In this document: piece by piece, positions 18,841 to 27,849 of the stretch
Layout of the letters: every line of letters begins with the position of its first letter
Numbering within the stretch: position 1 is the first letter of the stretch
Source: Blastopirellula sediminis
GTDB lineage: Bacteria > Planctomycetota > Planctomycetia > Pirellulales > Pirellulaceae
Assembly (NCBI RefSeq): GCF_020966755.1
Contig: NZ_JAJKFT010000002.1
Location: 620,001-684,000, forward strand
Reading direction: 5' to 3'
DNA length: 64,000 nucleotides
Program-made: the position numbers and the translations under genes
Notes under the pieces: generated by a model
What the model was told of the DNA's origin: nothing
Seen by the model: only the letters and a program-made list of their open reading frames with translations
The model's database searches: none

Positions 18841-20490
18841 TTACTCCTCATCCCAGGGGCTTTGCGGAATTAACTGCGCCTCAGGCTCAAGCAGTCGATC
18901 CTCTTCCGCAACCCGATTGGGCGCCGCTTGGGCGGTCGGAACGATGTCGGGCGCCGAGAGGATGATCTGCAGGCCGAGCATGGTGACGGCGCCGCCAAAG
19001 AGGAGCACAATCGCGATTCCCAGTTCCGAAATCCAGATCACCTGCGGTTCGTCCAGGATCATCGTAAGGGTCCAGAACGGATTACTGATCTGCACCAGAC
19101 TATATTCGTCGTTCGGCAGCCAATAACTCGACAGCTGAATGATGATCGGGATGAAGACGCCGAAGAGCAACAGCAGCAAGTGAATGATCGCCGATAGAAA
19201 GATGTCGCCTGATCCGAGCCGCCGAATCCCCATCATCAGCAATCGTCCCACGCCTAGGTAGATCGCCACGTAGCTGGTCGCAGCGACGGCGTAGGCGGCG
19301 ACCATTCGAACGTCGTAAGAGCCTCCCGACCCAAAGTAAGGCCAAAGCAGACTGAGCGCGAAGGCCGAGACGGCGCCGCTGATCATGCCGCTGACGGCGA
19401 ACAAATAACCACGCGCCGGTCCTGGCAAAAACCAATTGGAACAAAGCCGCGCCAGAATGGTCTTGGGAATCGAGCGACGGACCCGCGGCGATAGGACTGG
19501 GCTTTCTCCCACCATGAGCGCGCCATGGATTCCCCAGTGAATCGCCAGAAACGTGATCATCGCGCTCAAGACGACGTTCTCGTACCCCGACTCGATGTAT
19601 CCCCAGCAAAACCAGACGATAAACAGAAAGTGCTGCACCAGCATCACCATTCGCATTTTCGTCGAACGGTTTTCGCTGGCGAACGAAATCGCCGCCGCGG
19701 CGGCGTAGTAGAGCAGCGCCAAGTAGCTGAAATAGAACGTCAAGGCGCAAACGGTCAACACCCAAAAATTGGCTTCGTCATACTGTCTCCACGACGTTTC
19801 TTCGACAATCGCTCCGACCGACAGTCCAATCGCCCCAAAAAAGGCGATCAGAAACAGCACGATTACGGCGACCGAGAGGACCGATTGCCACGACTTGGAG
19901 TTGGTCACCGTCGCCAACAACAGTCCCGCCATCGACAACATCACCGAAGCGAACGTCGCCGCGATCATCACAATGCAGATGGTGATGATGTCGATCCCCC
20001 GCAGCAGATAGGTAAACGCCACGCAGGGGGCCAGCGCCGACAGATAGACGATCATCTGCAGGATGGCGCTTCCCAGCTTGCCGCTGATGATCTGGGTTGG
20101 AGGTAACGTCGAAATTGAAAGTAACTCGTAGGTCCCGTCTTCCCGCTCTCCCGCCAAAGAGCGAAACGCGGTGAAGGGAATAATCACGATCAGCGGAAAG
20201 AGGAGAATGTCGACGTAACCGACCAGCATCATCGGCCCGTTGGCCGAATAGAAAATCGCCGGCGAGTTAAGCGCGACGCCCAGCAGCGACCAGGCCCAAC
20301 CGCAAGCCAACACCAACGTGAAGGTGACGGCGAATTGACGACTCTTGAGCGCCTGACGCGTCTCTTTCACCAGAATCGGGTTGAGAAACTCGCTGCAGTA
20401 TTCGACCCACTCGTCAAAGCGGCGCCAACGACTCGCAGGCGTCCCCTCCATTCGGTCTTTGAAACTTGCGGCCGATTCTACGGTCGTCAT
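18841..20490 (-). CDS. ABC-2-type transporter permease
   Basis: A 549-aa polytopic protein with about twelve hydrophobic segments. The segment ILVKETRQALKSRQFAVTFTLVLACGW resembles the N-terminal region of ABC-2 permeases, and LAGEREDGTYELLSISTLPPTQIISGKLGSAILQ is the typical first cytoplasmic loop. Its ATG overlaps the stop of the ATPase gene by four bases (ATGA), a strong sign of translational coupling. It would form the membrane part of an exporter whose substrate is not predictable. Confidence 0.9.
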   Translation of the reverse strand: MTTVESAASFKDRMEGTPASRWRRFDEWVEYCSEFLNPILVKETRQALKSRQFAVTFTLVLACGWAWSLLGVALNSPAIFYSANGPMMLVGYVDILLFPLIVIIPFTAFRSLAGEREDGTYELLSISTLPPTQIISGKLGSAILQMIVYLSALAPCVAFTYLLRGIDIITICIVMIAATFASVMLSMAGLLLATVTNSKSWQSVLSVAVIVLFLIAFFGAIGLSVGAIVEETSWRQYDEANFWVLTVCALTFYFSYLALLYYAAAAAISFASENRSTKMRMVMLVQHFLFIVWFCWGYIESGYENVVLSAMITFLAIHWGIHGALMVGESPVLSPRVRRSIPKTILARLCSNWFLPGPARGYLFAVSGMISGAVSAFALSLLWPYFGSGGSYDVRMVAAYAVAATSYVAIYLGVGRLLMMGIRRLGSGDIFLSAIIHLLLLLFGVFIPIIIQLSSYWLPNDEYSLVQISNPFWTLTMILDEPQVIWISELGIAIVLLFGGAVTMLGLQIILSAPDIVPTAQAAPNRVAEEDRLLEPEAQLIPQSPWDEE

Positions 20491-21434
20491 TGCACTCTTC
20501 CTTGGGTCACCGTCAAGAAGACGTCTTCCAGCGACGTATGCTTGGCGCCAAATTCCGCGATCAGGAAATTCGCTTCAATCATCTGTTTCAAGAGCGCCGC
20601 TTCCGAAGTGCGATCGCCGGTATGCGAAAACATCAACAGCTCGCCGTCGACGATGACGTTGGAGATGTCTTCGCGCTCGGTCAGCCAATTGGCCAGTCCG
20701 ATTGAGTTCTCCAGGCAGCGAACGCGGACGGTCGAATGTTCGACGCGTCCCCGCTGAATGTCGGCGACGCTGCCGGTTGCGAGCAATTGCCCTTGCTCGA
20801 TGATGCCGACGATATCGCACATCTCGGCCAGCTCAGTCAAAATGTGCGAACTGACCAGGATCGATTTGCCGTCGCTCGCCAGGCGAGTAATCATCTCGCG
20901 CAGTTCAATGCGAGCTCGCGGATCAAGCCCCGCGGCCGGTTCGTCCAGGATCAAGACGGCCGGATCGTGGATCATCGACCTCCCCAGACAAAGCCGCTGC
21001 TTCATCCCTTTCGAGAGCCCGTTGATCGGCTTCTTGGCCAGGACGTCGAGCCCGGTGAAGTCCATCGTGTAATTCAGCGCTTTTCGTCGCTCGTTGCCGC
21101 GGAGGCCGTAAGCGCGAGCGAAGAAGTCGAGGTACTCCCAACAGTTGACGTTCGAGTAAGTGCCGAAATAATCCGGCATAAACCCAAGCCGGCGGCGGAC
21201 CCGATCGGGATCGTTGATTACCGAAAACCCGTCAATCAGCGCATCGCCGGCGGTCGGCAGATCGAGGGTCGCTAAGATTCGCATGCTGGTCGTCTTGCCG
21301 GCGCCGTTCGGGCCGATATAGCCGAAGACTTGTCCGGCGGCGACTTCAAACGAAATGTCGTTTACCGCCTTCGTCGAACCGAAAAAGCGATGCAAACGCC
21401 GTAGCTCGATCATCGGGTGCGAGGTCGCGATCAT
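20487..21434 (-). CDS. ABC transporter ATP-binding protein
   Basis: A 315-aa ATPase with Walker A G41-PNGAGK-T48, signature LSKGMKQRLCLG, Walker B VLILDEPAAGLD and switch LVSSHIL. The extra C-terminal domain of about 90 aa is typical of ABC-2 exporters of the CcmA/NatA/DrrA kind. It is the third gene of a four-gene operon: membrane protein, 766-aa protein, ATPase, permease. The gap to the upstream stop is only four bases. Confidence 0.95.
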   Translation of the reverse strand: MIATSHPMIELRRLHRFFGSTKAVNDISFEVAAGQVFGYIGPNGAGKTTSMRILATLDLPTAGDALIDGFSVINDPDRVRRRLGFMPDYFGTYSNVNCWEYLDFFARAYGLRGNERRKALNYTMDFTGLDVLAKKPINGLSKGMKQRLCLGRSMIHDPAVLILDEPAAGLDPRARIELREMITRLASDGKSILVSSHILTELAEMCDIVGIIEQGQLLATGSVADIQRGRVEHSTVRVRCLENSIGLANWLTEREDISNVIVDGELLMFSHTGDRTSEAALLKQMIEANFLIAEFGAKHTSLEDVFLTVTQGRVQ

Positions 21435-21438
21435 CGGT

Positions 21439-23739
21439 TCACCAACTTCCTCGAACGAGTTCGACGCTCTGTTCCGAACGAAACTTCGTAACGCCGACCG
21501 GCGTCAGCGAAGTCCGTTCAACCAGCGCTTCGTAAGTGTGCGGGGCGCCAGGAAACGTCGAACGAATCGACTCGTTCAGCTCGCGTTCCAGCCGACTTGT
21601 CCCTTGCGAGACTCCCATCGATTCTTCCGGCAGTTGCTGAAAGTAATAGCGATTGCGGTTTCGATTACTTGCGTTGTAGGCGTACTGATTAAATCCAATC
21701 GGCAATTCCAGATCGTATTCTGCTAACAGTTCGCGAATCTTCCCCGCCTCGGCCGGAGTGCTGATCGCCAGCGTGCGCTTCTCGCCAGCCTTCAGATCGC
21801 TCGTGACGAAGAGATGCTTGGGGTCCTTGCCGTTGATGACGACCTGCTTGATATCGGTCCCCAGCAGGTTTTCGACTTCCAACGAATCCCCTTTCTCGGT
21901 GATCGCCAGTTTCAAATCGGTCTCGGTCGGGCGAACGACCAACATTTGATGCGTGACGCGCGAACGGAAATAGCCTCGTTTGAAATGCTGCGAATCTTCG
22001 CTGAGCACCATTAGTTGATCTTGGCCTCGATCGGTGGGGGTCTGATTGATCGCAAACACCGCCGCATCGCGGGGAAACTTGAAACCGGACGATGGGGCGA
22101 GCCCGGCGTAATAGGCTTGTCGCGACCAGACGACCGCTTCGCCGGTTCGTTGATCGAGGAGCGTTACGCCGCGCGTACGCAACTTGATGCCAAATCCGTC
22201 AGAGAATAGCGCGAAGCCGATCAAGGTGAGCGTCACGATCGCCGCGCCGGCCGGTACGGTCACGATGATCCAATTGAGTCGTCCGGCGCTACGGAGCAGA
22301 AAATAGTTGACCGGGCCGATTACGATCACGAAGAGTGAGATCAAGAGCTGGAAAGAGCGGACCGGCGCCTGGCCGACGCCAGGAATCATAAAGTGCCAGT
22401 AATGTTCGTTATCGCGAAGTTGCGACAGCCCAAACCGCTGAAACCACATCCAGCGATCGCTCCCCATCCGGTCGAGCAACTCGCGCCACTGCCGGACGTC
22501 GCCGGGAAAGGGATCCCCTTCCATCGCCACGACCAGGCCAAACTGCCAGGGACGCATTTGGAAATTGGGAAGCGGCAGATTTCCGCGGGGATCGGTTCCA
22601 GCTCGAAACGAACCATCTTCCGCGACATACGACGCGAGATAGCTGTTGCCGTAAAAGCCGCGCGTTCGCAATTGCTCGAGACCTGTTCGACGTGCGTAGG
22701 GACTGCGGTCGGTCCAGGCCTTCTGATCGTCCGGCGATGGCATACCGAGCAGCTTCGCCAATTCGACGCTATCTTCGTCGAACGAACTGCCGTCGGTTCC
22801 AAGTTCGGTCACCAACAGATTGCCGCCGCTGCGAACCCACTCGGTCAGCGCCGCAAACTGCGGCGGCTGATTCTTTTTCATTCCCTGCAAGTCGGCCAGC
22901 GAGATGAAGATTATGTCGACCGAAGTCAGGCTCAGCCATTGCTGCGGCATTTCGCCAGGGTTCAAGATGTCGACGCGTCCCAACGACCAGAGCGAGTTGA
23001 GCACCACCAGTCCCGATTGCCCACCGCCGACTAAGTTGTTGATGGAGCCACGTGCGGAGACGCCGGTCTCGTTCAGGAAGACGCGCAAGTCAGGGATCGG
23101 CGACGTTCCATCTTTATCGAGGATCACCTTGATCTGTTCGTTGTACCAGGGGAGACGTTGATTTCGATTCGGCGCATCGGAGTCGATCAGGATGACCGCA
23201 GGAAACGCTTCGCTGACGTCATTCACCCCGTCGGAAATGGACACGCTGCCGTCATTGCCGGTCGACAGATCCTTTAGTTCGACCCCATCTTCGTAAGTGG
23301 TGACCTGCATCTGGTACCACAGCGCCGTCCCGGGCGCGGGAATCTCGGTCGTCGCCGTCGTCGCTCCTTGCGGCAGTTCGACCACAGCGCTGATCACCTG
23401 ACGATTCCGCCAATACCATTGATCCCAACCGCTCAGTTCGACGGTCAAAACGCGGTCCGCTTTGGTCGGCAGGCCATTCGACGTGTTCACCGTCACCCGA
23501 ATCGGACGATAGCCGCTGTTCTGAACCCAGTCGGTGTTAATGGTCATCGTCAGACCATGCTTGATCGCTTTGCCGGCGGCGGGAAAGGAGGCGACGCCCC
23601 GATTTTGTCCCCAGACGGTCGACGCAGAGGCCAGAACCATGGCGACAATCCCCAGCGCACGCCATGTCGGCTTGGACCCTTGCATCGGACGATATTTCCT
23701 GAGGAGAGCGAAAAGCGGAGGAGCGTCAGTCGGCGACAT
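21439..23739 (-). CDS. Large membrane-anchored protein of an ABC operon
   Basis: A 766-aa protein with an N-terminal signal or anchor segment (TWRALGIVAMVLASASTVWG), a long extracytoplasmic beta-rich part, and two hydrophobic helices near residues 455-520 (FQLLISLFVIVIGPVNYFLL and WIIVTVPAGAAIVTLTLIGF). A segment LTEWVRSGGNLLVTELG resembles the class-I glutamine-amidotransferase-like fold seen in uncharacterised membrane proteins, but I see no catalytic triad. I prefer the ATG at 23739. It overlaps the upstream gene by 14 bp and gives a shorter leader than the upstream ATG at 23778. It is probably an accessory component of the exporter encoded downstream. Confidence 0.7.
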   Translation of the reverse strand: MSPTDAPPLFALLRKYRPMQGSKPTWRALGIVAMVLASASTVWGQNRGVASFPAAGKAIKHGLTMTINTDWVQNSGYRPIRVTVNTSNGLPTKADRVLTVELSGWDQWYWRNRQVISAVVELPQGATTATTEIPAPGTALWYQMQVTTYEDGVELKDLSTGNDGSVSISDGVNDVSEAFPAVILIDSDAPNRNQRLPWYNEQIKVILDKDGTSPIPDLRVFLNETGVSARGSINNLVGGGQSGLVVLNSLWSLGRVDILNPGEMPQQWLSLTSVDIIFISLADLQGMKKNQPPQFAALTEWVRSGGNLLVTELGTDGSSFDEDSVELAKLLGMPSPDDQKAWTDRSPYARRTGLEQLRTRGFYGNSYLASYVAEDGSFRAGTDPRGNLPLPNFQMRPWQFGLVVAMEGDPFPGDVRQWRELLDRMGSDRWMWFQRFGLSQLRDNEHYWHFMIPGVGQAPVRSFQLLISLFVIVIGPVNYFLLRSAGRLNWIIVTVPAGAAIVTLTLIGFALFSDGFGIKLRTRGVTLLDQRTGEAVVWSRQAYYAGLAPSSGFKFPRDAAVFAINQTPTDRGQDQLMVLSEDSQHFKRGYFRSRVTHQMLVVRPTETDLKLAITEKGDSLEVENLLGTDIKQVVINGKDPKHLFVTSDLKAGEKRTLAISTPAEAGKIRELLAEYDLELPIGFNQYAYNASNRNRNRYYFQQLPEESMGVSQGTSRLERELNESIRSTFPGAPHTYEALVERTSLTPVGVTKFRSEQSVELVRGSW

Positions 23740-24016
23740 GATGGTCGGTCGGCAAAATCTGCGGAGCTGGGGTCTCATTAGCGAAGGGAGAGGTCAGCGT
23801 CTTGCGCTGCGTCACGCTGAAAATCGTCGAGGCGAGCGCTGCAACCGCAAACAACATGACCTGTCCCAGAGCCCAAACCACCAGCGCGAGAACCGTCAGC
23901 AGCAAGGCGATCGCCCAGGTTTGCCCCATCACTGCGCAGGCCGCGACCCAGCAGAGGGTCGCCACCACCGCCGTACCGATCAACATGACTCGAATCGAGA
24001 ATTGCAGTCCTAACAT
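23726..24016 (-). CDS. Small membrane protein heading the ABC operon
   Basis: A 96-aa protein with two to three transmembrane helices (about 8-30, 33-52 and 52-68) and a short soluble tail ending HHVAD. Not a family I recognise. Its stop lies 14 bp inside the start of the 766-aa gene, in another frame, so the two are likely translated in a coupled way. It is divergent from the metallopeptidase gene at 24173. Confidence 0.65.
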   Translation of the reverse strand: MLGLQFSIRVMLIGTAVVATLCWVAACAVMGQTWAIALLLTVLALVVWALGQVMLFAVAALASTIFSVTQRKTLTSPFANETPAPQILPTDHHVAD

Positions 24017-24172
24017 GCCGCTTATTGTCTTCGACTCTGCGAGCTTTTCAAGAATAATGTCGATAAGGCCGCCAATCCCTTGTTCGCTCGAGCGGACGTA
24101 ATCTTGGCTTGGGGGCGTTTTTTCCCTATGGTTGTCGTTAGATCGCTGCGTTGGCCTCGAGAATCTCCGCTG

Positions 24173-24568
24173 ATGAAACCGAAATTACGCCAGCTGTTCG
24201 ATACGGAATTAGAAGCCGTATTAGCCCAACTTCCCGCAGCGATCCACGAGATCCTGGAAGAAGTCCCTCTCTACGTCGAAGACTTTCCGTCCCTCGGCTT
24301 GATGAAGCAGCTGCACATCGAGCGCCGCGACGAACTATGCGGGCTTTATACCGGCGTCGCTCTCACGGAGCGAACCAGCGAGGATAGCGGCATGCTTTCG
24401 GACGCCGTCCAGATCTTCCGCGAGGGGATCATCGCCAAGACGATCGACGTCGCCGGCGAGATGAACCTGGAAGAGCTCCGTAACCAGATTCGGATCACGA
24501 TCCTGCATGAGCTGGGTCATCATCACGGCCTGGATGAAGATGACCTGCACGAACTCGGTTACGGCTAG
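24173..24568 (+). CDS. Zincin-like metallopeptidase family protein
   Basis: A 131-aa protein of the small 'possible zinc metallopeptidase' family (Zincin_1, PF06262 type). The signature is near the C-terminus: H112-E-L-G-H116-HHGLDEDDLHELGYG, giving HExxH plus a further downstream His. The N-terminal half has the family's FDTELEAVLAQLPAAIHEILEEVPLYVED pattern. There is no signal peptide, so it is cytoplasmic. Activity has not been shown for most members. The ATG at 24173 (MKPKLRQLF) fits the family start better than the ones upstream. Confidence 0.85.
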   Translation: MKPKLRQLFDTELEAVLAQLPAAIHEILEEVPLYVEDFPSLGLMKQLHIERRDELCGLYTGVALTERTSEDSGMLSDAVQIFREGIIAKTIDVAGEMNLEELRNQIRITILHELGHHHGLDEDDLHELGYG

Positions 24569-24683
24569 CAGCTGCGCGATTTCGGCAGCATAACCGCTAC
24601 TTTCGGAAAACTGGCCAAGTCGCCGCCCCCGGGGGCCGACACAGAAAGTGGATCGGTCCATTTTCTCTGGCGCTATTTCGGCC

Positions 24684-25442
24684 ATGCACGTTCAACCGCT
24701 GCTCCTGACCTCGGTCAACCTGGTTGGTTCGACGCTGCGCAGCAGTCGATCTTCGTACTCCAGCTGTTCGTCCTGCGATGAGGCGCAGAAGTCGTCGCAA
24801 CCGGAAGATGAGCTCTCCCTATCTCCCGAAGCCCAGGCCGCTGCAGCGGCCGAAGATCCGACTGCGAGCACCAGCCCAACCGAGCTGACGCCGGAAGAGG
24901 CCGAGCAGGTCGACAAGCTGAAGTCGCGCGATCAGGAAGTCCGCCAGCACGAGCAGGCACATCTGGCCGCAGCCGGCGGTTTCGCCCTGGGCGGCCCGAC
25001 TTTCACCTACCAGAAAGGCCCAGACGGCCAGCAATATGCGATTGGGGGCGAAGTCCAGATCGACACCTCGCCGATTGAGGGCGATCCTGAGGCGACGATC
25101 CAGAAGGCCCGCGTCATTCAAGCGGCCGCCCAAGCTCCCGCTGAGCCCTCGTCGCAAGACAAAGCGGTCGCCGCCGCAGCCGCTCAACTGCTGCAGTCGG
25201 CCCAGCAAGAGCTGCGCGAGCAACAAGCCAATCCAGAGGACGAACTCGACGGCGAGCAGCTGCTCTCCGCAGTCGACGTGAATGCGTCGGCCAAGCCCGG
25301 CGAAACCGACGCGAATTTCACCCCCAGACAAGCCGACGCCGCGGCGAAATCGGCGGTGATCAGCTATTTTCTGGAAGAGGCTCAGCAGGCCTATTCGCAA
25401 AGCTCCCCCCAGGCATCCGGCAATCTCTTTCTGCTAGCGTAG
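24684..25442 (+). CDS. SprA-related putative metallopeptidase
   Basis: A 252-aa protein with a low-complexity Ser/Cys- and Ala/Pro/Glu-rich N-terminus, then a charged helix leading into H89-E-Q-A-H93 (HExxH). A conserved block follows (GGPTFTYQKGPDGQQYAIGG). This is the pattern of the SprA-related family (PF12118), putative metallopeptidases of unknown substrate found in many Gram-negatives. The rest is Gln/Ala-rich helix. No signal peptide is evident. It follows the zincin gene on the same strand at 115 bp. Confidence 0.75.
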   Translation: MHVQPLLLTSVNLVGSTLRSSRSSYSSCSSCDEAQKSSQPEDELSLSPEAQAAAAAEDPTASTSPTELTPEEAEQVDKLKSRDQEVRQHEQAHLAAAGGFALGGPTFTYQKGPDGQQYAIGGEVQIDTSPIEGDPEATIQKARVIQAAAQAPAEPSSQDKAVAAAAAQLLQSAQQELREQQANPEDELDGEQLLSAVDVNASAKPGETDANFTPRQADAAAKSAVISYFLEEAQQAYSQSSPQASGNLFLLA

Positions 25443-25533
25443 AATAGAGAACCCGCGGCGAACCTCTTTTCTCCGAGCGGCATCTAGATATAGTATAGAT
25501 AGTGTTATTTTGACACATTAAAGGATTCGTCAG

Positions 25534-27540
25534 GTGAAACTGGTCAAGGTCGCCGCCGCCGTCGTCAACCAAACGCCGCTCGATTGGCAAGGAAATCGAG
25601 ACCGGATACTGGGAGCGATCGAAGAGGCGAATCTCAATGAAGCGTCGATCCTCTGCTTGCCGGAGCTCTGCATCACCGGCTACGGCTGCGAAGACGCGTT
25701 CCTGTCGGCCGACGTTCAGCGCACCGCCTTGGCGGTGCTGAAAGAGATCGCTCCCCAGACGCGCGACATGTTCGTCACGCTTGGTCTGCCGATGACCTAT
25801 CGGGGCGTCCTCTACAACGTGGTGGCGATTCTGGCCGACGGCGAAATCGTCGGCTTCGTTCCCAAACAAAATCTGGCCGGCGACGGCATCCACTACGAAC
25901 CGCGATGGTTCAAGCCCTGGCCGGTCGGTCTGCGAGCTGAAGTCGAGATCGACGGCCGCGAGTATCCGTTCGGCGACTTGGTCTTCCGCATCGACGACGC
26001 GTTGATCGGTCTAGAGATTTGCGAAGACGCATGGGTCGCCGATCGCCCCGGCAGTCGCCAGGCCCGGATCGGCGTCGACATCATTTTGAACCCCAGCGCC
26101 AGCCACTTTGCCTTCGGCAAACATGAAATCCGCCAGCGGTTTGTGCTGGAGGGTTCGCGAGCGTTCCATGCCAGTTACGTTTACGCCAATTTGCTGGGGA
26201 ACGAAGCGGGCCGCGCCATCTATGACGGTGATGCGATGATCGCCACCGGCGGACGAATGCTGGCCGTCGGACCGCGACTCTCGTTTCATTCGTTCCTCGT
26301 CACGACGGCGGTGATCGACCTCGACCTGACGCGGATGTATCGAGCCCGCAGCGAAGCGTTTCGCCCTGACTATCAAGGCTCGCAGCAGCCGGTCGTGCAT
26401 GTTCCGTTCGTCTTGCCCGAGATCGAACCGGCGCCGGCTCGATTTGATCGCGCCGAGTGGGAAATGAGTCCGGATCTGAAGCAGGAAGAATTCACGCGAG
26501 CCGTCGCGCTCGGTCTCTACGACTACTTGCTGAAAAGCCGTTCGGGCGGGTTCGTGGTTTCGATGAGCGGCGGCGCCGACTCGGCGGCGACGGCGCTGCT
26601 TTGCAGCTTATCGCTGCGAATGGCGGCGGAGGAACTTGGCTTTGGCGCCTTGAAGGAATCGCTCGACTTTATCAAGGCGGCCAAGAATGCCGATTCGGTC
26701 GAAGCGCTGATCGGCGCGATCCTCGATTGCGTCTACCAGGCGACGCGCAACAGCGGCCAGACGACGCTCGCTGCGGCACGCCAGGTTTCCGACGCGATCC
26801 ACGCCAAGTTCCACCATTTCCACGTCGACAAGATCGTCGAGCTCTATACCGAGCTTGGCGCCCAGGCGATCGGCCGTCCGCTGAACTGGGCGACCGACGA
26901 CATCGCGCTACAAAATATTCAGGCTCGCACACGAGCACCCAGCGTCTGGCTGCTGGCGAACCTCCGCGGCTCGCTGTTGCTATCGACCAGCAATCGGTCG
27001 GAAGCGGCGGTCGGTTACGCCACGATGGACGGCGATACCAGCGGCGGCCTTTGCCCCATCGCCGGCATCGATAAAGCGTTCCTGCGAAAGTGGCTCGCTT
27101 GGATGGAGACGACCGGTCCGAATGGATTTGGGCCGACGCCCGCGTTGAACGCGATCAACGTGCAAGCGCCGACGGCCGAACTCCGACCGCAAGAGTCGGG
27201 ACAAACCGACGAAGCCGACCTGATGCCGTACGATTTGCTCGATGCGATTGAACGGGCTGCGATCCGCGACAAACAATCGCCGCTCGAATCGTATCGCCAA
27301 ATGCTGGCTCTCTTCCCACAATACGACGAAGAGCAACTAGCGCACTGGATCGAGCGGTTCTTCAAGCTCTGGTCGCGCAACCAGTGGAAACGGGAACGAT
27401 ACGCTCCGAGCTTCCATCTGGACGACGAAAACCTCGACCCCAAAACCTGGTGCCGCTTCCCGATTCTCTCGGGCGGTTTTGAACGAGAACTAGCCGAGAT
27501 GTGGCGTGCCGTTCGGCATGAAGGGGAAGAGGAGAATTAG
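25534..27540 (+). CDS. nadE: Glutamine-dependent NAD+ synthase
   Basis: A 668-aa two-domain enzyme making NAD+ from deamido-NAD+, ATP and glutamine. The N-terminal nitrilase-like glutaminase domain has its Glu-Lys-Cys triad at E44 (PELCITGYG), K111 (VPKQNL) and C163 (EICEDAW). The C-terminal synthetase domain has the PP-loop S345-GGAD-S350, and LLLSTSNRSEAAVGYATMDGDTSGG forms its substrate site. The length fits the long glutamine-dependent type. The gene starts with GTG, eight bases after an aaagga Shine-Dalgarno. Its TAG overlaps the stop of the convergent gene. Confidence 0.96.
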   Translation: MKLVKVAAAVVNQTPLDWQGNRDRILGAIEEANLNEASILCLPELCITGYGCEDAFLSADVQRTALAVLKEIAPQTRDMFVTLGLPMTYRGVLYNVVAILADGEIVGFVPKQNLAGDGIHYEPRWFKPWPVGLRAEVEIDGREYPFGDLVFRIDDALIGLEICEDAWVADRPGSRQARIGVDIILNPSASHFAFGKHEIRQRFVLEGSRAFHASYVYANLLGNEAGRAIYDGDAMIATGGRMLAVGPRLSFHSFLVTTAVIDLDLTRMYRARSEAFRPDYQGSQQPVVHVPFVLPEIEPAPARFDRAEWEMSPDLKQEEFTRAVALGLYDYLLKSRSGGFVVSMSGGADSAATALLCSLSLRMAAEELGFGALKESLDFIKAAKNADSVEALIGAILDCVYQATRNSGQTTLAAARQVSDAIHAKFHHFHVDKIVELYTELGAQAIGRPLNWATDDIALQNIQARTRAPSVWLLANLRGSLLLSTSNRSEAAVGYATMDGDTSGGLCPIAGIDKAFLRKWLAWMETTGPNGFGPTPALNAINVQAPTAELRPQESGQTDEADLMPYDLLDAIERAAIRDKQSPLESYRQMLALFPQYDEEQLAHWIERFFKLWSRNQWKRERYAPSFHLDDENLDPKTWCRFPILSGGFERELAEMWRAVRHEGEEEN

Positions 27541-27839
27541 GCAAGGCGTTTGAGGCTCCGTCGCCGTATCTCATTCGCCAACTCGGCTCCGTAGTGGAGT
27601 TCGATAAACTTAAGGCCTACTTGGACTTCGCTGAAGTGCGGAAATCGTCGTCGAATCGCAGCTTTGGAGAGCTCCCGAACCTCGACGCTTAACTTCAACG
27701 CCAACGCACATCTTTCCGTTGGCGTCATCTGCGCCATCAACGATCGCTGAACTTCCTCCGCGTCGACCGTCGTATCTTTCGCGTATCGTTCGACAATCGG
27801 ATCGGATATCGACAACTTCGTTCCAATTTCCTCGATCAT
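27537..27839 (-). CDS. Small conserved hypothetical protein
   Basis: A 100-aa, predominantly helical and charged protein, with no signal peptide or membrane segment and no domain I recognise. A good Shine-Dalgarno (aaggcagg) precedes the ATG. The start is 10 bp after the stop of the 915-aa secreted protein, so they are probably one transcript. The TAA overlaps the nadE stop by three bases on the opposite strand. Confidence 0.6.
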   Translation of the reverse strand: MIEEIGTKLSISDPIVERYAKDTTVDAEEVQRSLMAQMTPTERCALALKLSVEVRELSKAAIRRRFPHFSEVQVGLKFIELHYGAELANEIRRRSLKRLA

Positions 27840-27849
27840 ACGGCCTGCC

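Noticed and set aside
25486-25525. TTGACA-like and TATAGT-like words just before nadE
   Set aside because: The TTGACA word lies only about 20 bp from the start codon and the TATAGT word has no good -35 partner. The order is wrong for a promoter.
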